This document shows positions 1 to 9,313 of a stretch of 64,000 nucleotides of DNA, in pieces (the first letter of the stretch is position 1; each line of letters starts with the position of its first letter). The stretch covers positions 20,096 to 84,095 of the forward strand of contig CBFIAR010000008.1 in NCBI GenBank assembly GCA_965660625.1, read 5' to 3'. The stretch is from Glaciecola sp965660625. GTDB lineage: Bacteria; Pseudomonadota; Gammaproteobacteria; Enterobacterales; Alteromonadaceae. The notes under the pieces are model-generated. The model ran no database searches, had not been told where the DNA came from, and was given only the letters and a program-made list of their open reading frames with translations. A program made the position numbers and the translations under genes.

Positions 1-435
1 ACTTGACTGATAACCACTTTGATCGTTTTGACTGCCTTGGGGAGGCTGCTGATAACCGCCGCCTTGGCCACCACCACCTTGGCTACCACCACTTTCATTG
101 CGCCCACCCAACATTTGTAGCTGGTCTGCAATAACTTCTGTTGTGTAACGGTCATTACCTTGCTGATCCTGCCATTTACGAGTTTGCAATTTACCTTCCA
201 GGTAAATTTGCGAGCCTTTCTTCAAATACTCACCAGCAATCTCGGCTAAACGACGGTACATTGTCACTTTATGCCATTCCGTTTTTTCTTGAAGTTGACC
301 CTGTTGGTCTTTCCAACTTTCACTAGTGGCGATACTCAAATTGGCAACGGCATTACCATTAGGCATGTAACGAACTTCGGGATCGTTGCCTAAATTGCCA
401 ACTAAGATTACTTTATTCACACCTCTAGAGGCCAT
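1..435 (-). CDS. ssb: Single-stranded DNA-binding protein, C-terminus cut by window edge
   Basis: Binds single-stranded DNA during replication, recombination and repair. The reading frame is open from an ATG at 435 to base 1 (145 codons), so the C-terminal acidic tip lies outside the window. The N-terminus MASRGVNKVILVGNLGNDPE and the segment around WKDQQG...EWHKVTMYRRLAEIAGEYLKKG are typical of the bacterial SSB OB-fold. The fold is followed by the expected Gly/Gln-rich linker (GGSQGGGGQGGG). An AGGAG-type ribosome site precedes the ATG. In many gammaproteobacteria ssb lies next to uvrA; here a yajR gene sits between them. I saw no LexA box (CTGT-N8-ACAG) upstream. Confidence 0.97.
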   Translation of the reverse strand, partial: MASRGVNKVILVGNLGNDPEVRYMPNGNAVANLSIATSESWKDQQGQLQEKTEWHKVTMYRRLAEIAGEYLKKGSQIYLEGKLQTRKWQDQQGNDRYTTEVIADQLQMLGGRNESGGSQGGGGQGGGYQQPPQGSQNDQSGYQSS

Positions 436-674
436 GCTAACTCCTGTTTTTACGCTTTTTAATGTTTCTGATAGTCGATTTCATTGGCAACTGATACCTT
501 AACTAATATGCAAGGTGATAATAGTTTTGTGCATCTTATAGGCCTAATGATGACGTCAATAATGTAATGACTAATATACTATTGTATTTGATGTATTGCA
601 CACCCAATTCGCGCAATATTAAGATAATCTATTCTTTGGATCGAGCACTGCTTATGACTTGTTTGAAATCTTCC

Positions 675-2030
675 TTAGCTAATCAAGGCCTTAGCTTTTT
701 CAATATCGAACCCCTTACCGATGACTTTTAAATATACGGCATTTTTTTCGACATCGACAAACACTTCTTGTACCCCATCAAGCTTTGCAAAATCACTTTC
801 TAACTGTGTTTTATTAGTTGCTTGTTTGCCACCGTTTGAGTTTTGGATCGCAAGTGTCATTCTCTTAATCTTCGTTGCTTTTTGTAATCCCGAGACCATC
901 AACATAGCGCAGCCAATGAAAACTAAACATGCCACTAAGGCTAGCTTAGGCCCCAACCACCCCGTCAGTAAGCCCGATACCAAGCCTCCGAGGAAGGCAC
1001 CAAAAAACTGGAAACTCGCGTAAATCCCCATCGCGCTGCCTTTCTTACCAGCAGGTGCTATGCTAGAAACCATCACTGGCATATGCGCTTCCATATAGTT
1101 AAAGCCGCCAAAAAACAAAGTACCAGCAACAAGAATAACAAGCCAATTCACCTCTGGTAGTAAGAGAAGGCCAATCCCTGATGCCATTAACGCTAGCGAT
1201 ATAATGAAGGACCTTGATGTTTGCAGTGACTTACATACTTTCATTAATAAAACTAAAATCAGTATCGAAATGAACAGAATTGGCGTATAAATTTTCCAAT
1301 GTTCATCAAGACCAAAACTAGCCTGAGTAAGCAAAACTGGCACTTGTACAAAAAAGCAGGTAATCAGCAAATGAACCGTCAACACACTTGCATTCAAACG
1401 CCAAAGACTCGGGTCTTTAGCAAGATTTTTTAATTGACTCAATTGTGGCAGTGCGTCCCCCGATGGGCTATTGATTGTGGAGTCAGGAACACCAAACTTA
1501 ACTAGCGGTAAACAACAAAGAGTGAGGATTGCAGTAATCCAAAAAATCCCTGAAAGACCATAGAGTCCAGCAATAAGCGGGCCTGTTAATAAGGCAACAT
1601 AAAATGAAAAGCCAATAGAAACCCCTATAATCGCCATTACTTTTGCGCGCTCTGATTCGCGTGTTACGTCTGCAGCTAAAGCCATTACAGCGCCAGCAAT
1701 GGCACCCGCACCCTGCAAAATCCGACCGATCGTTAGCATAAACATGGTGTCTGCATTAGCTGCAATTAGACTGCCGATGGCAAAGAAACAGAGTCCCATG
1801 TAGATAACTGGCTTTCGCCCCCAACGGTCCGACAGCACGCCCATAGGGATTTGCAAAATCGCTTGGGTCAATCCGTAGCCGCCTATCGCCAAGCCCACTA
1901 AAACCGGGGAATAGTCTGGATATTCTACAGCTGCAATTGCTAAAACTGGAATAACCATAAATAAGCCAAGCATACGCAATACGTAGACTAAGGCTAAGCT
2001 AATAGCTGCGCGTGTTTCTTGTGGGTTCAA
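675..2030 (-). CDS. yajR: YajR-type major facilitator superfamily exporter with C-terminal YAM domain
   Basis: A 451-residue inner-membrane drug/proton antiporter-like MFS protein. The N-terminal half has the MFS loop 2-3 signature (GVLSDRWGRKP, about residues 62-72) and motif-C-like glycine-rich helices. Twelve hydrophobic segments are expected up to about residue 385. The last 60 residues (from about 390) form a soluble tail, LDGVQEVFVDVEKNAVYLKV, resembling the ferredoxin-like YAM domain at the C-terminus of E. coli YajR, whose length (454 aa) also matches. It is divergent from uvrA across a 272-bp spacer. The substrate cannot be told from sequence. Confidence 0.9.
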   Translation of the reverse strand: MNPQETRAAISLALVYVLRMLGLFMVIPVLAIAAVEYPDYSPVLVGLAIGGYGLTQAILQIPMGVLSDRWGRKPVIYMGLCFFAIGSLIAANADTMFMLTIGRILQGAGAIAGAVMALAADVTRESERAKVMAIIGVSIGFSFYVALLTGPLIAGLYGLSGIFWITAILTLCCLPLVKFGVPDSTINSPSGDALPQLSQLKNLAKDPSLWRLNASVLTVHLLITCFFVQVPVLLTQASFGLDEHWKIYTPILFISILILVLLMKVCKSLQTSRSFIISLALMASGIGLLLLPEVNWLVILVAGTLFFGGFNYMEAHMPVMVSSIAPAGKKGSAMGIYASFQFFGAFLGGLVSGLLTGWLGPKLALVACLVFIGCAMLMVSGLQKATKIKRMTLAIQNSNGGKQATNKTQLESDFAKLDGVQEVFVDVEKNAVYLKVIGKGFDIEKAKALIS

Positions 2031-2302
2031 GTTATTGTGATTTCCATTGGTACATAATAATCAATCTGCGTTGCGCGGAGTGAAACGAAAGTGAGTAATA
2101 ATAGCATAAGAATCTGCTCGGCTCATCACCGCATGAATCATTATGAGATCTATCATGCGGACAGTAGTATCCTCTGCTTTACGACCGCCGACAAGATGCA
2201 ACGCATGATCTCTTCTCGTTAAGAACCGTAACAAACGCATATTTTCTCGTAAATTTGTGTCATACTAATCGATTGTTCTGGCACCCTATCATCTAAGGCA
2301 AT

Positions 2303-5152
2303 ATGGATAAAATAGAAGTTCGCGGGGCTCGCACCCATAACCTGAAAAACATCAATATTGAACTCCCAAGAAATAAGCTAGTGGTCATCACTGGTTTGTC
2401 TGGCTCCGGGAAATCTTCTTTAGCCTTCGATACGCTATACGCTGAGGGTCAGCGTCGCTATGTTGAGTCTTTATCTGCGTATGCAAGACAGTTTTTGTCC
2501 ATGATGGAAAAACCAGACGTTGATCACATTGCAGGCTTATCACCTGCTATATCAATAGAACAAAAATCAACTTCCCACAACCCGCGTTCCACCGTAGGGA
2601 CAATCACCGAAATTTACGATTACTTGCGTCTGTTGTTTGCGAGAGTTGGCGTACCAAAATGCCCAGATCACGATGTGGCGCTAAATGCGCAGACCGTCAG
2701 TCAAATGGTTGACCGCGTGTTAGAACTGCCTGAAGGCACGAAACTTATGCTTTTGGCGCCTGTTATTCAAGACCGTAAGGGCGAGCATGTAAAAACCTTG
2801 GAAGGCTTGTGCGCTCAAGGATTTATTCGAGCTCGAATTGATGGAGAAGTTTGCGATCTAAGCGATCCCCCCACCTTAGATTTACATAAAAAACACACGA
2901 TTGAGGTTGTCGTCGACCGCTTTAAAGTGCGCGATGATTTGCAACTTCGCTTAGCCGAAAGTTTTGAAACTGCACTTACACTCTCTGCTGGTTCGGCCAA
3001 AGTAGCGTATATGGACGATGCCGAAAAACACCTCGAAGAAATCGTGTTTTCAGCCAATTTTGCATGCCCGCATTGTGGTTACAGCATCACAGAGCTTGAG
3101 CCTAGAATTTTTTCTTTTAATAACCCCGCTGGCGCTTGTCAAACTTGTGATGGTTTAGGCACAAGACAGTTTTTCGACCCGCATAGAGTTGTAGGTAACC
3201 AGGAGATCAGTTTAAGCGGGGGCGCAATCCGTGGCTGGGATAAACGCAGTTACTATTATTTTCAAATGCTACAGTCTGTTGCCGATCATTATGGATTCGA
3301 CTTAAACAAGCCATTCGAACAGCTAGACGAGAAAGCGCAAGATATCGTCTTATATGGCAGCAAAGGCACCACAATTAAATTCAAGTACATTAACGAACGC
3401 GGCGACATAATGGAACGAAAGCATCCATTCGAAGGCATCATTCCAAATATGGAGCGTCGTTTTCGCGAAACTGAATCTAATACAGTGCGTGAAGAACTCG
3501 GCAAGTACATGAGTAATCAGTTTTGCTCTGCATGCTCAGGAACCCGATTAAGACTAGAAGCTCGGAATGTATTTATCGAGGGCACAACCTTGCCCGACGT
3601 TGCTGAAAAGTCGATTGCTGAGTGTTTGAGTTTCTTTTCAAATTTGGAGCTTGTCGGACAGCGCGCGGCAATTGCCGATAAAATATTGAAAGAAATAAAA
3701 GATCGCTTGGCTTTCTTAGTCAATGTCGGTTTGAACTACCTGTCGCTTTCTCGCAGTGCAGATACCCTCTCCGGCGGTGAAGCACAGCGTATCCGACTTG
3801 CTAGCCAAATCGGCGCTGGTTTGGTCGGTGTAATGTATGTGTTAGATGAACCATCTATCGGCTTACATCAACGTGACAACGCTAGGCTACTAGAAACCCT
3901 GCGGCACTTGCGCGATTTAGGCAATACCGTCATTGTGGTTGAACACGATGAAGACGCAATAAAAGAAGCTGATTATATCGTCGATATCGGTCCTGGTGCA
4001 GGCGTTCATGGTGGCGAGATCATTGCGCAAGGGCAACTTGAAGACATCATGAACAGTGAACATTCACTGACCGGGAAATATCTTTCGGGTAGAGAGTTTA
4101 TTACCATACCAAAAAAACGCAACAGCACAAAAGATCGCAAGTGGGTAAAGTTAACCGGTGCGACTGGTAATAATTTACAATCGGTAAACTTGAAGATACC
4201 GCAAGGTTTGATGACCTGTATCACTGGGGTATCAGGTTCAGGTAAATCGACTCTCATTAATGATACCTTTTATCGTATTGCACAGCGCGAATTGAACCGC
4301 GCTACTACCAACGAACCTGCACCCTATAAGACAATAACAGGTTTAGAACACATGGATAAGGTGGTTGATATTGACCAAAGTCCTATTGGCAGAACACCGC
4401 GTTCTAACCCTGCAACCTACGCAGGTATTTTTACCCCTATTCGTGAAATATTTGCAGGCACTCAAGAATCGCGCTCACGTGGTTACAAGCCTGGACGTTT
4501 TAGCTTTAACGTTAAAGGCGGACGTTGCGAAGCGTGTCAGGGCGATGGTTTGATCAAAGTAGAGATGCACTTTTTACCTGACGTCTATGTCCCCTGCGAT
4601 GTGTGCGCGGCAAAACGATACAATCGTGAAACACTTGAAATTCGTTACAAAAACAAAAACATCCATGAAATTTTGGAAATGACCGTAGAAGACGCTCGGG
4701 ATTTCTTCGACGCCATACCGTCAATCAATCGCAAGCTGCAAACCCTAATGGATGTAGGCCTGTCCTACATTCGATTAGGCCAATCTGCCACGACGCTGTC
4801 AGGCGGCGAAGCGCAGCGCGTTAAGCTAGCTAAAGAACTGTCTAAGCGCGACACGGGGCAAACTCTTTATATCTTGGATGAGCCGACTACCGGTCTGCAT
4901 TTCCACGATATTAAACAACTGCTCGAAGTACTGCATCGCCTGCGTGATCATGGCAATACAGTAGTGGTCATCGAACATAACTTAGATGTTGTGAAAACAG
5001 CGGATTGGGTAATTGACTTAGGACCCGAAGGCGGTTCCGGTGGCGGTCTTATCGTTGCTGAAGGAACGCCTGAAGATATCTGTATGGTTGAAGCCTCGCA
5101 TACCGGTAAATTCCTAGCACCAATGTTAGCAGTTCAGCAGGGTAAAAAGTAA
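2303..5152 (+). CDS. uvrA: Excinuclease ABC subunit A
   Basis: Damage-recognition ATPase of nucleotide excision repair, working with UvrB and UvrC. At 949 residues it is the usual length. It has two ABC ATPase modules. The first Walker A is GLSGSGKSSLAF near residue 31 and the second is GVSGSGKSTL near residue 640. Two LSGGEAQR signatures are present, each followed by a DEP Walker B. Both zinc modules are intact: CPHCG...CQTC around residue 253 and CEAC...CDVC around residue 740. The start ATG at 2303 gives the standard MDKIEVRGARTHNLKN terminus. No obvious LexA operator was found in the divergent spacer, unlike E. coli uvrA. Confidence 0.98.
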   Translation: MDKIEVRGARTHNLKNINIELPRNKLVVITGLSGSGKSSLAFDTLYAEGQRRYVESLSAYARQFLSMMEKPDVDHIAGLSPAISIEQKSTSHNPRSTVGTITEIYDYLRLLFARVGVPKCPDHDVALNAQTVSQMVDRVLELPEGTKLMLLAPVIQDRKGEHVKTLEGLCAQGFIRARIDGEVCDLSDPPTLDLHKKHTIEVVVDRFKVRDDLQLRLAESFETALTLSAGSAKVAYMDDAEKHLEEIVFSANFACPHCGYSITELEPRIFSFNNPAGACQTCDGLGTRQFFDPHRVVGNQEISLSGGAIRGWDKRSYYYFQMLQSVADHYGFDLNKPFEQLDEKAQDIVLYGSKGTTIKFKYINERGDIMERKHPFEGIIPNMERRFRETESNTVREELGKYMSNQFCSACSGTRLRLEARNVFIEGTTLPDVAEKSIAECLSFFSNLELVGQRAAIADKILKEIKDRLAFLVNVGLNYLSLSRSADTLSGGEAQRIRLASQIGAGLVGVMYVLDEPSIGLHQRDNARLLETLRHLRDLGNTVIVVEHDEDAIKEADYIVDIGPGAGVHGGEIIAQGQLEDIMNSEHSLTGKYLSGREFITIPKKRNSTKDRKWVKLTGATGNNLQSVNLKIPQGLMTCITGVSGSGKSTLINDTFYRIAQRELNRATTNEPAPYKTITGLEHMDKVVDIDQSPIGRTPRSNPATYAGIFTPIREIFAGTQESRSRGYKPGRFSFNVKGGRCEACQGDGLIKVEMHFLPDVYVPCDVCAAKRYNRETLEIRYKNKNIHEILEMTVEDARDFFDAIPSINRKLQTLMDVGLSYIRLGQSATTLSGGEAQRVKLAKELSKRDTGQTLYILDEPTTGLHFHDIKQLLEVLHRLRDHGNTVVVIEHNLDVVKTADWVIDLGPEGGSGGGLIVAEGTPEDICMVEASHTGKFLAPMLAVQQGKK

Positions 5153-5190
5153 CTATTCGGGAAACTGATAAAAAGAAGAAGGAGACATAG

Positions 5191-5589
5191 GTGTTAAGTA
5201 TTGAATTTGATGTTAGATTTTATGAAACGGACGCACTGCAGCATGTCAGTAATACCGTATTAGTGGGGTGGTTTGAAACCGCTCGCCTACCCATATTCAA
5301 ATACTTTACACCAGATTTGGATCTGAATAATTGGCCACTGATTTTGGCTAATTACAACGTTGATTTCTTAGAGCAAATTTACTTGGCGGGTCCTGTTGAG
5401 GTGAAAACTTGGGTGAGCAAGATTGGTAATAGTTCCTTTGTTGTTTATCAAGAGCTATGGCAGTCAAATGTAAGAAAAGCCACGGGAAAAACAACACTTG
5501 TTCGCTTTGACTACGCAAGTAAAAAGTCGGTGCGCATTCCTGATGATATTCGCACTAAGCTTGAAGAACACAAAATAGAGTTCGAATAA
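5191..5589 (+). CDS. Hotdog-fold acyl-CoA thioesterase (YbgC/FadM-like 4HBT family)
   Basis: A 132-residue single-hotdog protein of the 4-hydroxybenzoyl-CoA thioesterase family, whose members hydrolyse acyl-CoA thioesters in the cytoplasm. The diagnostic segment is FYETDALQHVSN (residues 10-21), with Asp14 in the catalytic position, His18 and Asn21, followed by WFETAR. The usual Gly before the His is Gln here. The start is GTG at 5191, preceded by a strong AAGGAG site. It lies 38 bp downstream of uvrA and 59 bp upstream of the dioxygenase, so it may be cotranscribed with both. The substrate is unknown. Confidence 0.85.
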   Translation: MLSIEFDVRFYETDALQHVSNTVLVGWFETARLPIFKYFTPDLDLNNWPLILANYNVDFLEQIYLAGPVEVKTWVSKIGNSSFVVYQELWQSNVRKATGKTTLVRFDYASKKSVRIPDDIRTKLEEHKIEFE

Positions 5590-5648
5590 GAACGTTAATA
5601 AGCACTACGATCTCGAACTAAGTCAGTAGTACAAGAAAGGAAGATCAG

Positions 5649-6353
5649 GTGAAGCATACCGATTTTATTAGCGTTATTGATAACGCTCTGCCGCCCGAGC
5701 TATGTCAGCAAATAATCGNNNNNNNNNNNNNNNNNNNNNNNNNNNNNNNNNNNNNNNNNNNNNNNNNNNNNNNNNNNNNNNNNNNNNNNNNNNNNNNNNN
5801 NNNNNNNTCGCGCCACCCTGAATTTAAACATATTTTACCGCAAGTGAGCGCAATCACGGGCAAGCATCTTGTCGACTACTTCAAAACCTATTATTTCGCG
5901 CTGATTGGCCCCATCGGATTAACCATGGCTGATATAAAAACAGGGAAGCCGGTAAAATTAAGCGCTGAAAATTTCGATGAACAGGCACTCCCCCGACTCC
6001 CGCAAATTGTGAATTACTTATTTAGAATGGGCGAAATTAATGCACAAAAATACACGGCAGGTGATGGCGGTTATCCTTATTGGCACTCAGAAAATTATCC
6101 ACAACAGGGTTCGACGGATGCATTGCATCGCAACTTATTGTTCATGTTCTATTTGAATGATGTAGACAAGGGCGGAGAAACTGAGTTTTATTATCAAGAC
6201 AAGAAAATTAAGCCGAAAGCTGGCCGCATGGTCATTGCCCCTAGTGGCTTTACACATACTCACCGCGGCAATGTGCCGACCTCCAATGATAAATACATTC
6301 TGACTTCTTGGGTGTTATTTAATACTGCCGAGCACATATTTGCTAAAACTTAA
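5649..6353 (+). CDS. 2OG-Fe(II) oxygenase, prolyl-4-hydroxylase-like, interrupted by an N gap
   Basis: Cytoplasmic Fe(II)/2-oxoglutarate dioxygenase of the prolyl-4-hydroxylase superfamily. The C-terminal jelly-roll is clear: YPYWHSE as first metal-ligand motif, YLND..KGGETEFYY as the family core strand, FTHTHRG as the distal His, and DKYILTSW with the Lys that binds 2-oxoglutarate. The first motif reads H-x-E rather than the usual H-x-D. The start is GTG at 5649 after an AAGGAAG site. An 89-bp N run (5719-5807) hides about 30 residues near the N-terminus. The frame is open on both sides but continuity rests on the gap length being right. The substrate is unknown. Confidence 0.8.
   Translation: MKHTDFISVIDNALPPELCQQIIXXXXXXXXXXXXXXXXXXXXXXXXXXXXXXSRHPEFKHILPQVSAITGKHLVDYFKTYYFALIGPIGLTMADIKTGKPVKLSAENFDEQALPRLPQIVNYLFRMGEINAQKYTAGDGGYPYWHSENYPQQGSTDALHRNLLFMFYLNDVDKGGETEFYYQDKKIKPKAGRMVIAPSGFTHTHRGNVPTSNDKYILTSWVLFNTAEHIFAKT
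5719..5807. other. Assembly gap (run of N)
   Basis: 89 undetermined bases within the 5' part of the dioxygenase gene. Sequence on both sides is compatible with one frame if the gap length is accurate. Confidence 0.99.
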
Positions 6354-6396
6354 TGGCTCCTCAATGCTTTTCACTCACGATATCTACTAATCAGCC

Positions 6397-6768
6397 TTAT
6401 TCAAAGCGTTGGCGCAGATAATCTATAATATCCGATGACTCATACAGCCAAGTTACCCCATCGGCTGTCTCAATGCGTAAACATGGCGTTTGAACCTTTC
6501 CACCCCCTCGTAAAAGCTCATCACGGTAAGGGGAACCCTTGGATGCATTGCGCTTACGTATCGGCAAATTCATTTTGTACATTGCACGGCGAGTCTTAAT
6601 GCAAAATGGGCAAGCAAAGAATTGATATAGCGTCAGCTCTTGTAGGTCTTTTTCAATCTGTTGCTGCGCTGCTTTAGTGCGCTTTAACTTGCTACCACGA
6701 CTAATAACATCAAAAAAAGCAATGATGCCTCCGAGCAAGTTACGAATAAGCATAATAATTAGGTTCAT
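6397..6768 (-). CDS. Glutaredoxin-like / GST N-terminal thioredoxin-fold protein
   Basis: A 123-residue protein with an N-terminal hydrophobic stretch (about residues 1-20, possible membrane anchor) and a thioredoxin-fold domain. The domain carries a CPFC redox motif (Cys53, Cys56), then TPCLRIE with the cis-Pro, and a YESSDIIDYL glutathione-binding signature. This points to glutathione-linked disulfide chemistry. I chose ATG at 6768: a GAAGGA ribosome site sits just upstream and overlaps the stop of the DUF3299 gene, giving a 2-bp gap between the two. An upstream in-frame start at 6870 would overlap the neighbour by about 100 bp and is unlikely. Confidence 0.8.
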   Translation of the reverse strand: MNLIIMLIRNLLGGIIAFFDVISRGSKLKRTKAAQQQIEKDLQELTLYQFFACPFCIKTRRAMYKMNLPIRKRNASKGSPYRDELLRGGGKVQTPCLRIETADGVTWLYESSDIIDYLRQRFE

Positions 6769-6770
6769 AC

Positions 6771-7259
6771 CTATCCTTCGAACTCTGTTACCGCCTGACC
6801 TTTTAGCGTATAGCCCACAGTCGCGATATCGCCTTTCCAACCATCGGTAGAGAGTATACCCGTTACCCAAACAGCATCATATAGGTTGGCTATCGGTACT
6901 CCTTTAGAAAATTTAACATAAACTATCTGATTAGATGGTGGAGGAGGCACATGGATACAGGCGCCAAAATAAGGAACCAGTAAAAACTCAGTAATATTAT
7001 CAGCGTCACCTTCAAGCGGAACCACAAAACCTGGAATTTTGACAAATTGACCATTTAACGATTCAAGTAACGGTGCATCTGGTTCTAACTGGGTCATGTT
7101 GCCGTTATGATCAACTGTACTCGGCGGCACAACATAGTCCTTTGGCACCATGTCTTCCCAATATAACTCTTTCGGTTCTTTATCTATGTTCGCCATAGAA
7201 ACAGCAGTAAATAAACAGCCGATCAGCATTAGTAAAACAGGGTTAATTTTGGTTTTCAA
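6771..7259 (-). CDS. DUF3299 exported protein
   Basis: A small secreted or periplasmic protein of the DUF3299 family, function unknown. After the signal peptide it has YWEDMVPKDY, then GFVVPLEGD and FLLVPYFGACIHVPPPPSNQ, which are hallmarks of the family, and a C-terminal WVTGIL strand. The start is set at TTG 7259 (7262 is equally possible), just after a GAGGATAG ribosome site, giving a signal peptide KTKINPVLLMLIGCLFTAVSMA. A longer in-frame start at 7355 would lie inside the ppa terminator and is rejected. It is directly followed by the glutaredoxin-like gene, suggesting a two-gene operon. Confidence 0.82.
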   Translation of the reverse strand: MKTKINPVLLMLIGCLFTAVSMANIDKEPKELYWEDMVPKDYVVPPSTVDHNGNMTQLEPDAPLLESLNGQFVKIPGFVVPLEGDADNITEFLLVPYFGACIHVPPPPSNQIVYVKFSKGVPIANLYDAVWVTGILSTDGWKGDIATVGYTLKGQAVTEFEG

Positions 7260-7326
7260 CAAGCTATCCTCGGTGGAATGTTTTGTATAATTAAACAGTA
7301 TAAACGTTAACACTGACATATCGAGC

Positions 7327-7352
7327 AAAAAAAAGCCCGCACAATGCGAGCT
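7327..7352 (-). terminator. Rho-independent terminator after ppa
   Basis: On the minus strand AGCTCGCA-TTG-TGCGGGCT forms an 8-bp stem (one G-U pair) with a 3-nt loop, followed by eight Ts. It lies about 40 bp past the ppa stop and separates ppa from the DUF3299 gene. Confidence 0.9.
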
Positions 7353-7390
7353 CAATATGCTTGTATAATGAGGTTATACAGAAACGGCAT

Positions 7391-7924
7391 TTACACCGTC
7401 TTATTGTATCGCTCAACACTAGATGAAATTTCAGCTTTGGCTGCTTCGATATCAGCCCAACCTTCGATTTTCACCCACTTGTTTGGTTCTAGATCTTTAT
7501 AATGCGCAAAGAAATGCTCAATTTGATTTTTTAATAGCGCAGGAACATCTTCGATGTTATGTACGTCATCATAAATCTTAGTTAACTTTGATACAGGCAC
7601 AGCGATTATTTTTGCATCTTCGCCCGATTCGTCAGTCATTTTTAAAACACCAACCGGGCGGCATTTAATCACTGAACCAGCAATAAGCGGATGCGGAGAC
7701 ATAACAAGCACGTCAACCGGATCGCCATCATCAGACAACGTGAGGTTTACGTAACCATAGTTTGCAGGATATTGCATGCAAGTTGCCATAAAACGGTCAA
7801 CAAAAAGTGCGCCAGTGTCTTTATCTACCTCGTACTTAACGGGTGTAGAATATGCTGGTATTTCGATGATGACATTAACTTCATCAGGTGCGTTTTTGCC
7901 TACGGGCACATCGTTTAAACTCAT
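7391..7924 (-). CDS. ppa: Inorganic pyrophosphatase
   Basis: Cytoplasmic Mg-dependent hydrolysis of pyrophosphate to phosphate, driving biosynthetic reactions. At 177 residues it matches family I bacterial enzymes. The active-site signature DDGDPVDVLV (about residues 65-74) with its three Asp ligands is present, as are the early IEIP...KYE segment and the C-terminal HFFAHYKDLEPNKWVK. It is a single gene with its own terminator. Confidence 0.97.
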   Translation of the reverse strand: MSLNDVPVGKNAPDEVNVIIEIPAYSTPVKYEVDKDTGALFVDRFMATCMQYPANYGYVNLTLSDDGDPVDVLVMSPHPLIAGSVIKCRPVGVLKMTDESGEDAKIIAVPVSKLTKIYDDVHNIEDVPALLKNQIEHFFAHYKDLEPNKWVKIEGWADIEAAKAEISSSVERYNKTV

Positions 7925-8068
7925 GGATATTTCCTATCAATAAAATAATTGCCGCGATTATAAGAAAATCTCCGCAGAGTATCCACATAAAGCGCCTAAG
8001 AGTTTGGTCTAATGACGCTATAGTGGTCAGTTAATCGCGGTTGATATTCATTAATAACGGCGTTTTGC

Positions 8069-9037
8069 CTACTTGTAATAACTCAAGCAAGCCAACACTT
8101 CGTTTTTAGAACCTAACAGCGTAGGTACACGCTGATGAATTTCTTCTGGCATGACTTCCATAATGCGGCCCTGTCCTGTATCAGCTAAACCACCAGCTTG
8201 TTCCATTAAGAACGCCATTGGGTTTGCTTCATACAATAAGCGTAATTTACCTGGCATTTTAGGGTTACGTTTGTCGAAAGGATACGCAAAAATTCCGCCT
8301 CGGCACAACACACGATGTATATCGCCAACCATTGCCGCTACCCAGCGCATGTTGTAGTCTTTACCTCTTGGGCCCTCCGAGCCTGCGATTAGATCGGTCA
8401 CGTATTGCTGAATTGGCGCTTCCCAGTGACGTTGGTTGGATGCGTTTATCGCAAACTCTGCGGTGTCTTCAGGTACTTTTACGTTCGCCTCTGTAACCAG
8501 GAAGCCACCATGAGTTTTATCTAAAGTATACAAGTGAGTACCGCGGCCTGTTGTCATTGCTAACATAGTCGATGGACCATATAACACATAACCCGCCGCA
8601 ACCATTTGGGTTCCAGGCTGAAGGAATGCCGACGGGTCATCCGGCTTCATCCATTGCGGTGCATGCGTAATTGAAAATATGGTACCGATTAAACTATTAA
8701 TTTCCGTATTTGATGAACCATCTAATGGATCAAAGCTCACTAGATAATTGCCATCTGGGTTGCACGGCACAACGGTGTCTTCTTCTTCCGAAGAAATCGC
8801 CTTAACGTAACCTGATTCTCGCAATGTGTCTTTTAGTATTTGATTAGAAATGACATCTAACTTCTTTTGCGTCTCGCCCTGCACGTTCTCAGACAAGGTC
8901 GAACCTAGCACACCGGCTAGAGCACCTTGACTAACGCGGAATGAAATTTCTTTGCAACCGGCTAAAATAGTACGTATTAAAAGAATAAGTTCGAGCGGAG
9001 CGCCATCTTTTTGAAGTTGAGAGTTTAAGCGTTTCAT
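8069..9037 (-). CDS. fbp: Fructose-1,6-bisphosphatase class 1
   Basis: Gluconeogenic hydrolysis of fructose 1,6-bisphosphate to fructose 6-phosphate. The 322-residue protein has the class I metal and substrate motifs: SSEEE (about residue 92), FDPLDGSSN (about 115-123), the GSEGPRGKDYNMRWVAAMVGD region, RGGIFAYP, and KLRLLYEANPMAFLMEQAGG near the C-terminus. It is divergent from mpl across 276 bp, an arrangement also seen in other gammaproteobacteria. Confidence 0.97.
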   Translation of the reverse strand: MKRLNSQLQKDGAPLELILLIRTILAGCKEISFRVSQGALAGVLGSTLSENVQGETQKKLDVISNQILKDTLRESGYVKAISSEEEDTVVPCNPDGNYLVSFDPLDGSSNTEINSLIGTIFSITHAPQWMKPDDPSAFLQPGTQMVAAGYVLYGPSTMLAMTTGRGTHLYTLDKTHGGFLVTEANVKVPEDTAEFAINASNQRHWEAPIQQYVTDLIAGSEGPRGKDYNMRWVAAMVGDIHRVLCRGGIFAYPFDKRNPKMPGKLRLLYEANPMAFLMEQAGGLADTGQGRIMEVMPEEIHQRVPTLLGSKNEVLACLSYYK

Positions 9038-9313
9038 GGTACCAAGTGTTCCTTAGAGATGAGGTCAAAACGGTTGAGAATTGCATGTTGCACTAGCGAA
9101 TTTATGCAGAATGCCTATCCTTGTATAGCTTGGGTAACAATTGTAACTGGGAAGCGTTCAAATTGCGACCTTGTTGTTGCATACCTATGCAGTAAGGTGT
9201 AACTGGGCGCGATTCTAAAAACGAATTTAAAAATAAATAGTAAAAAGTAGATCCTCATCTGCCCATGTTTTGGTACAGTTAGTGAAACAACGATAAGACA
9301 AATTAAGTAAAAC

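Noticed and set aside
549..560. TGACGTCA palindrome upstream of ssb, also near 41036 and 52629
   Set aside because: An 8-bp palindrome in unrelated contexts, one inside a gene; consistent with chance.
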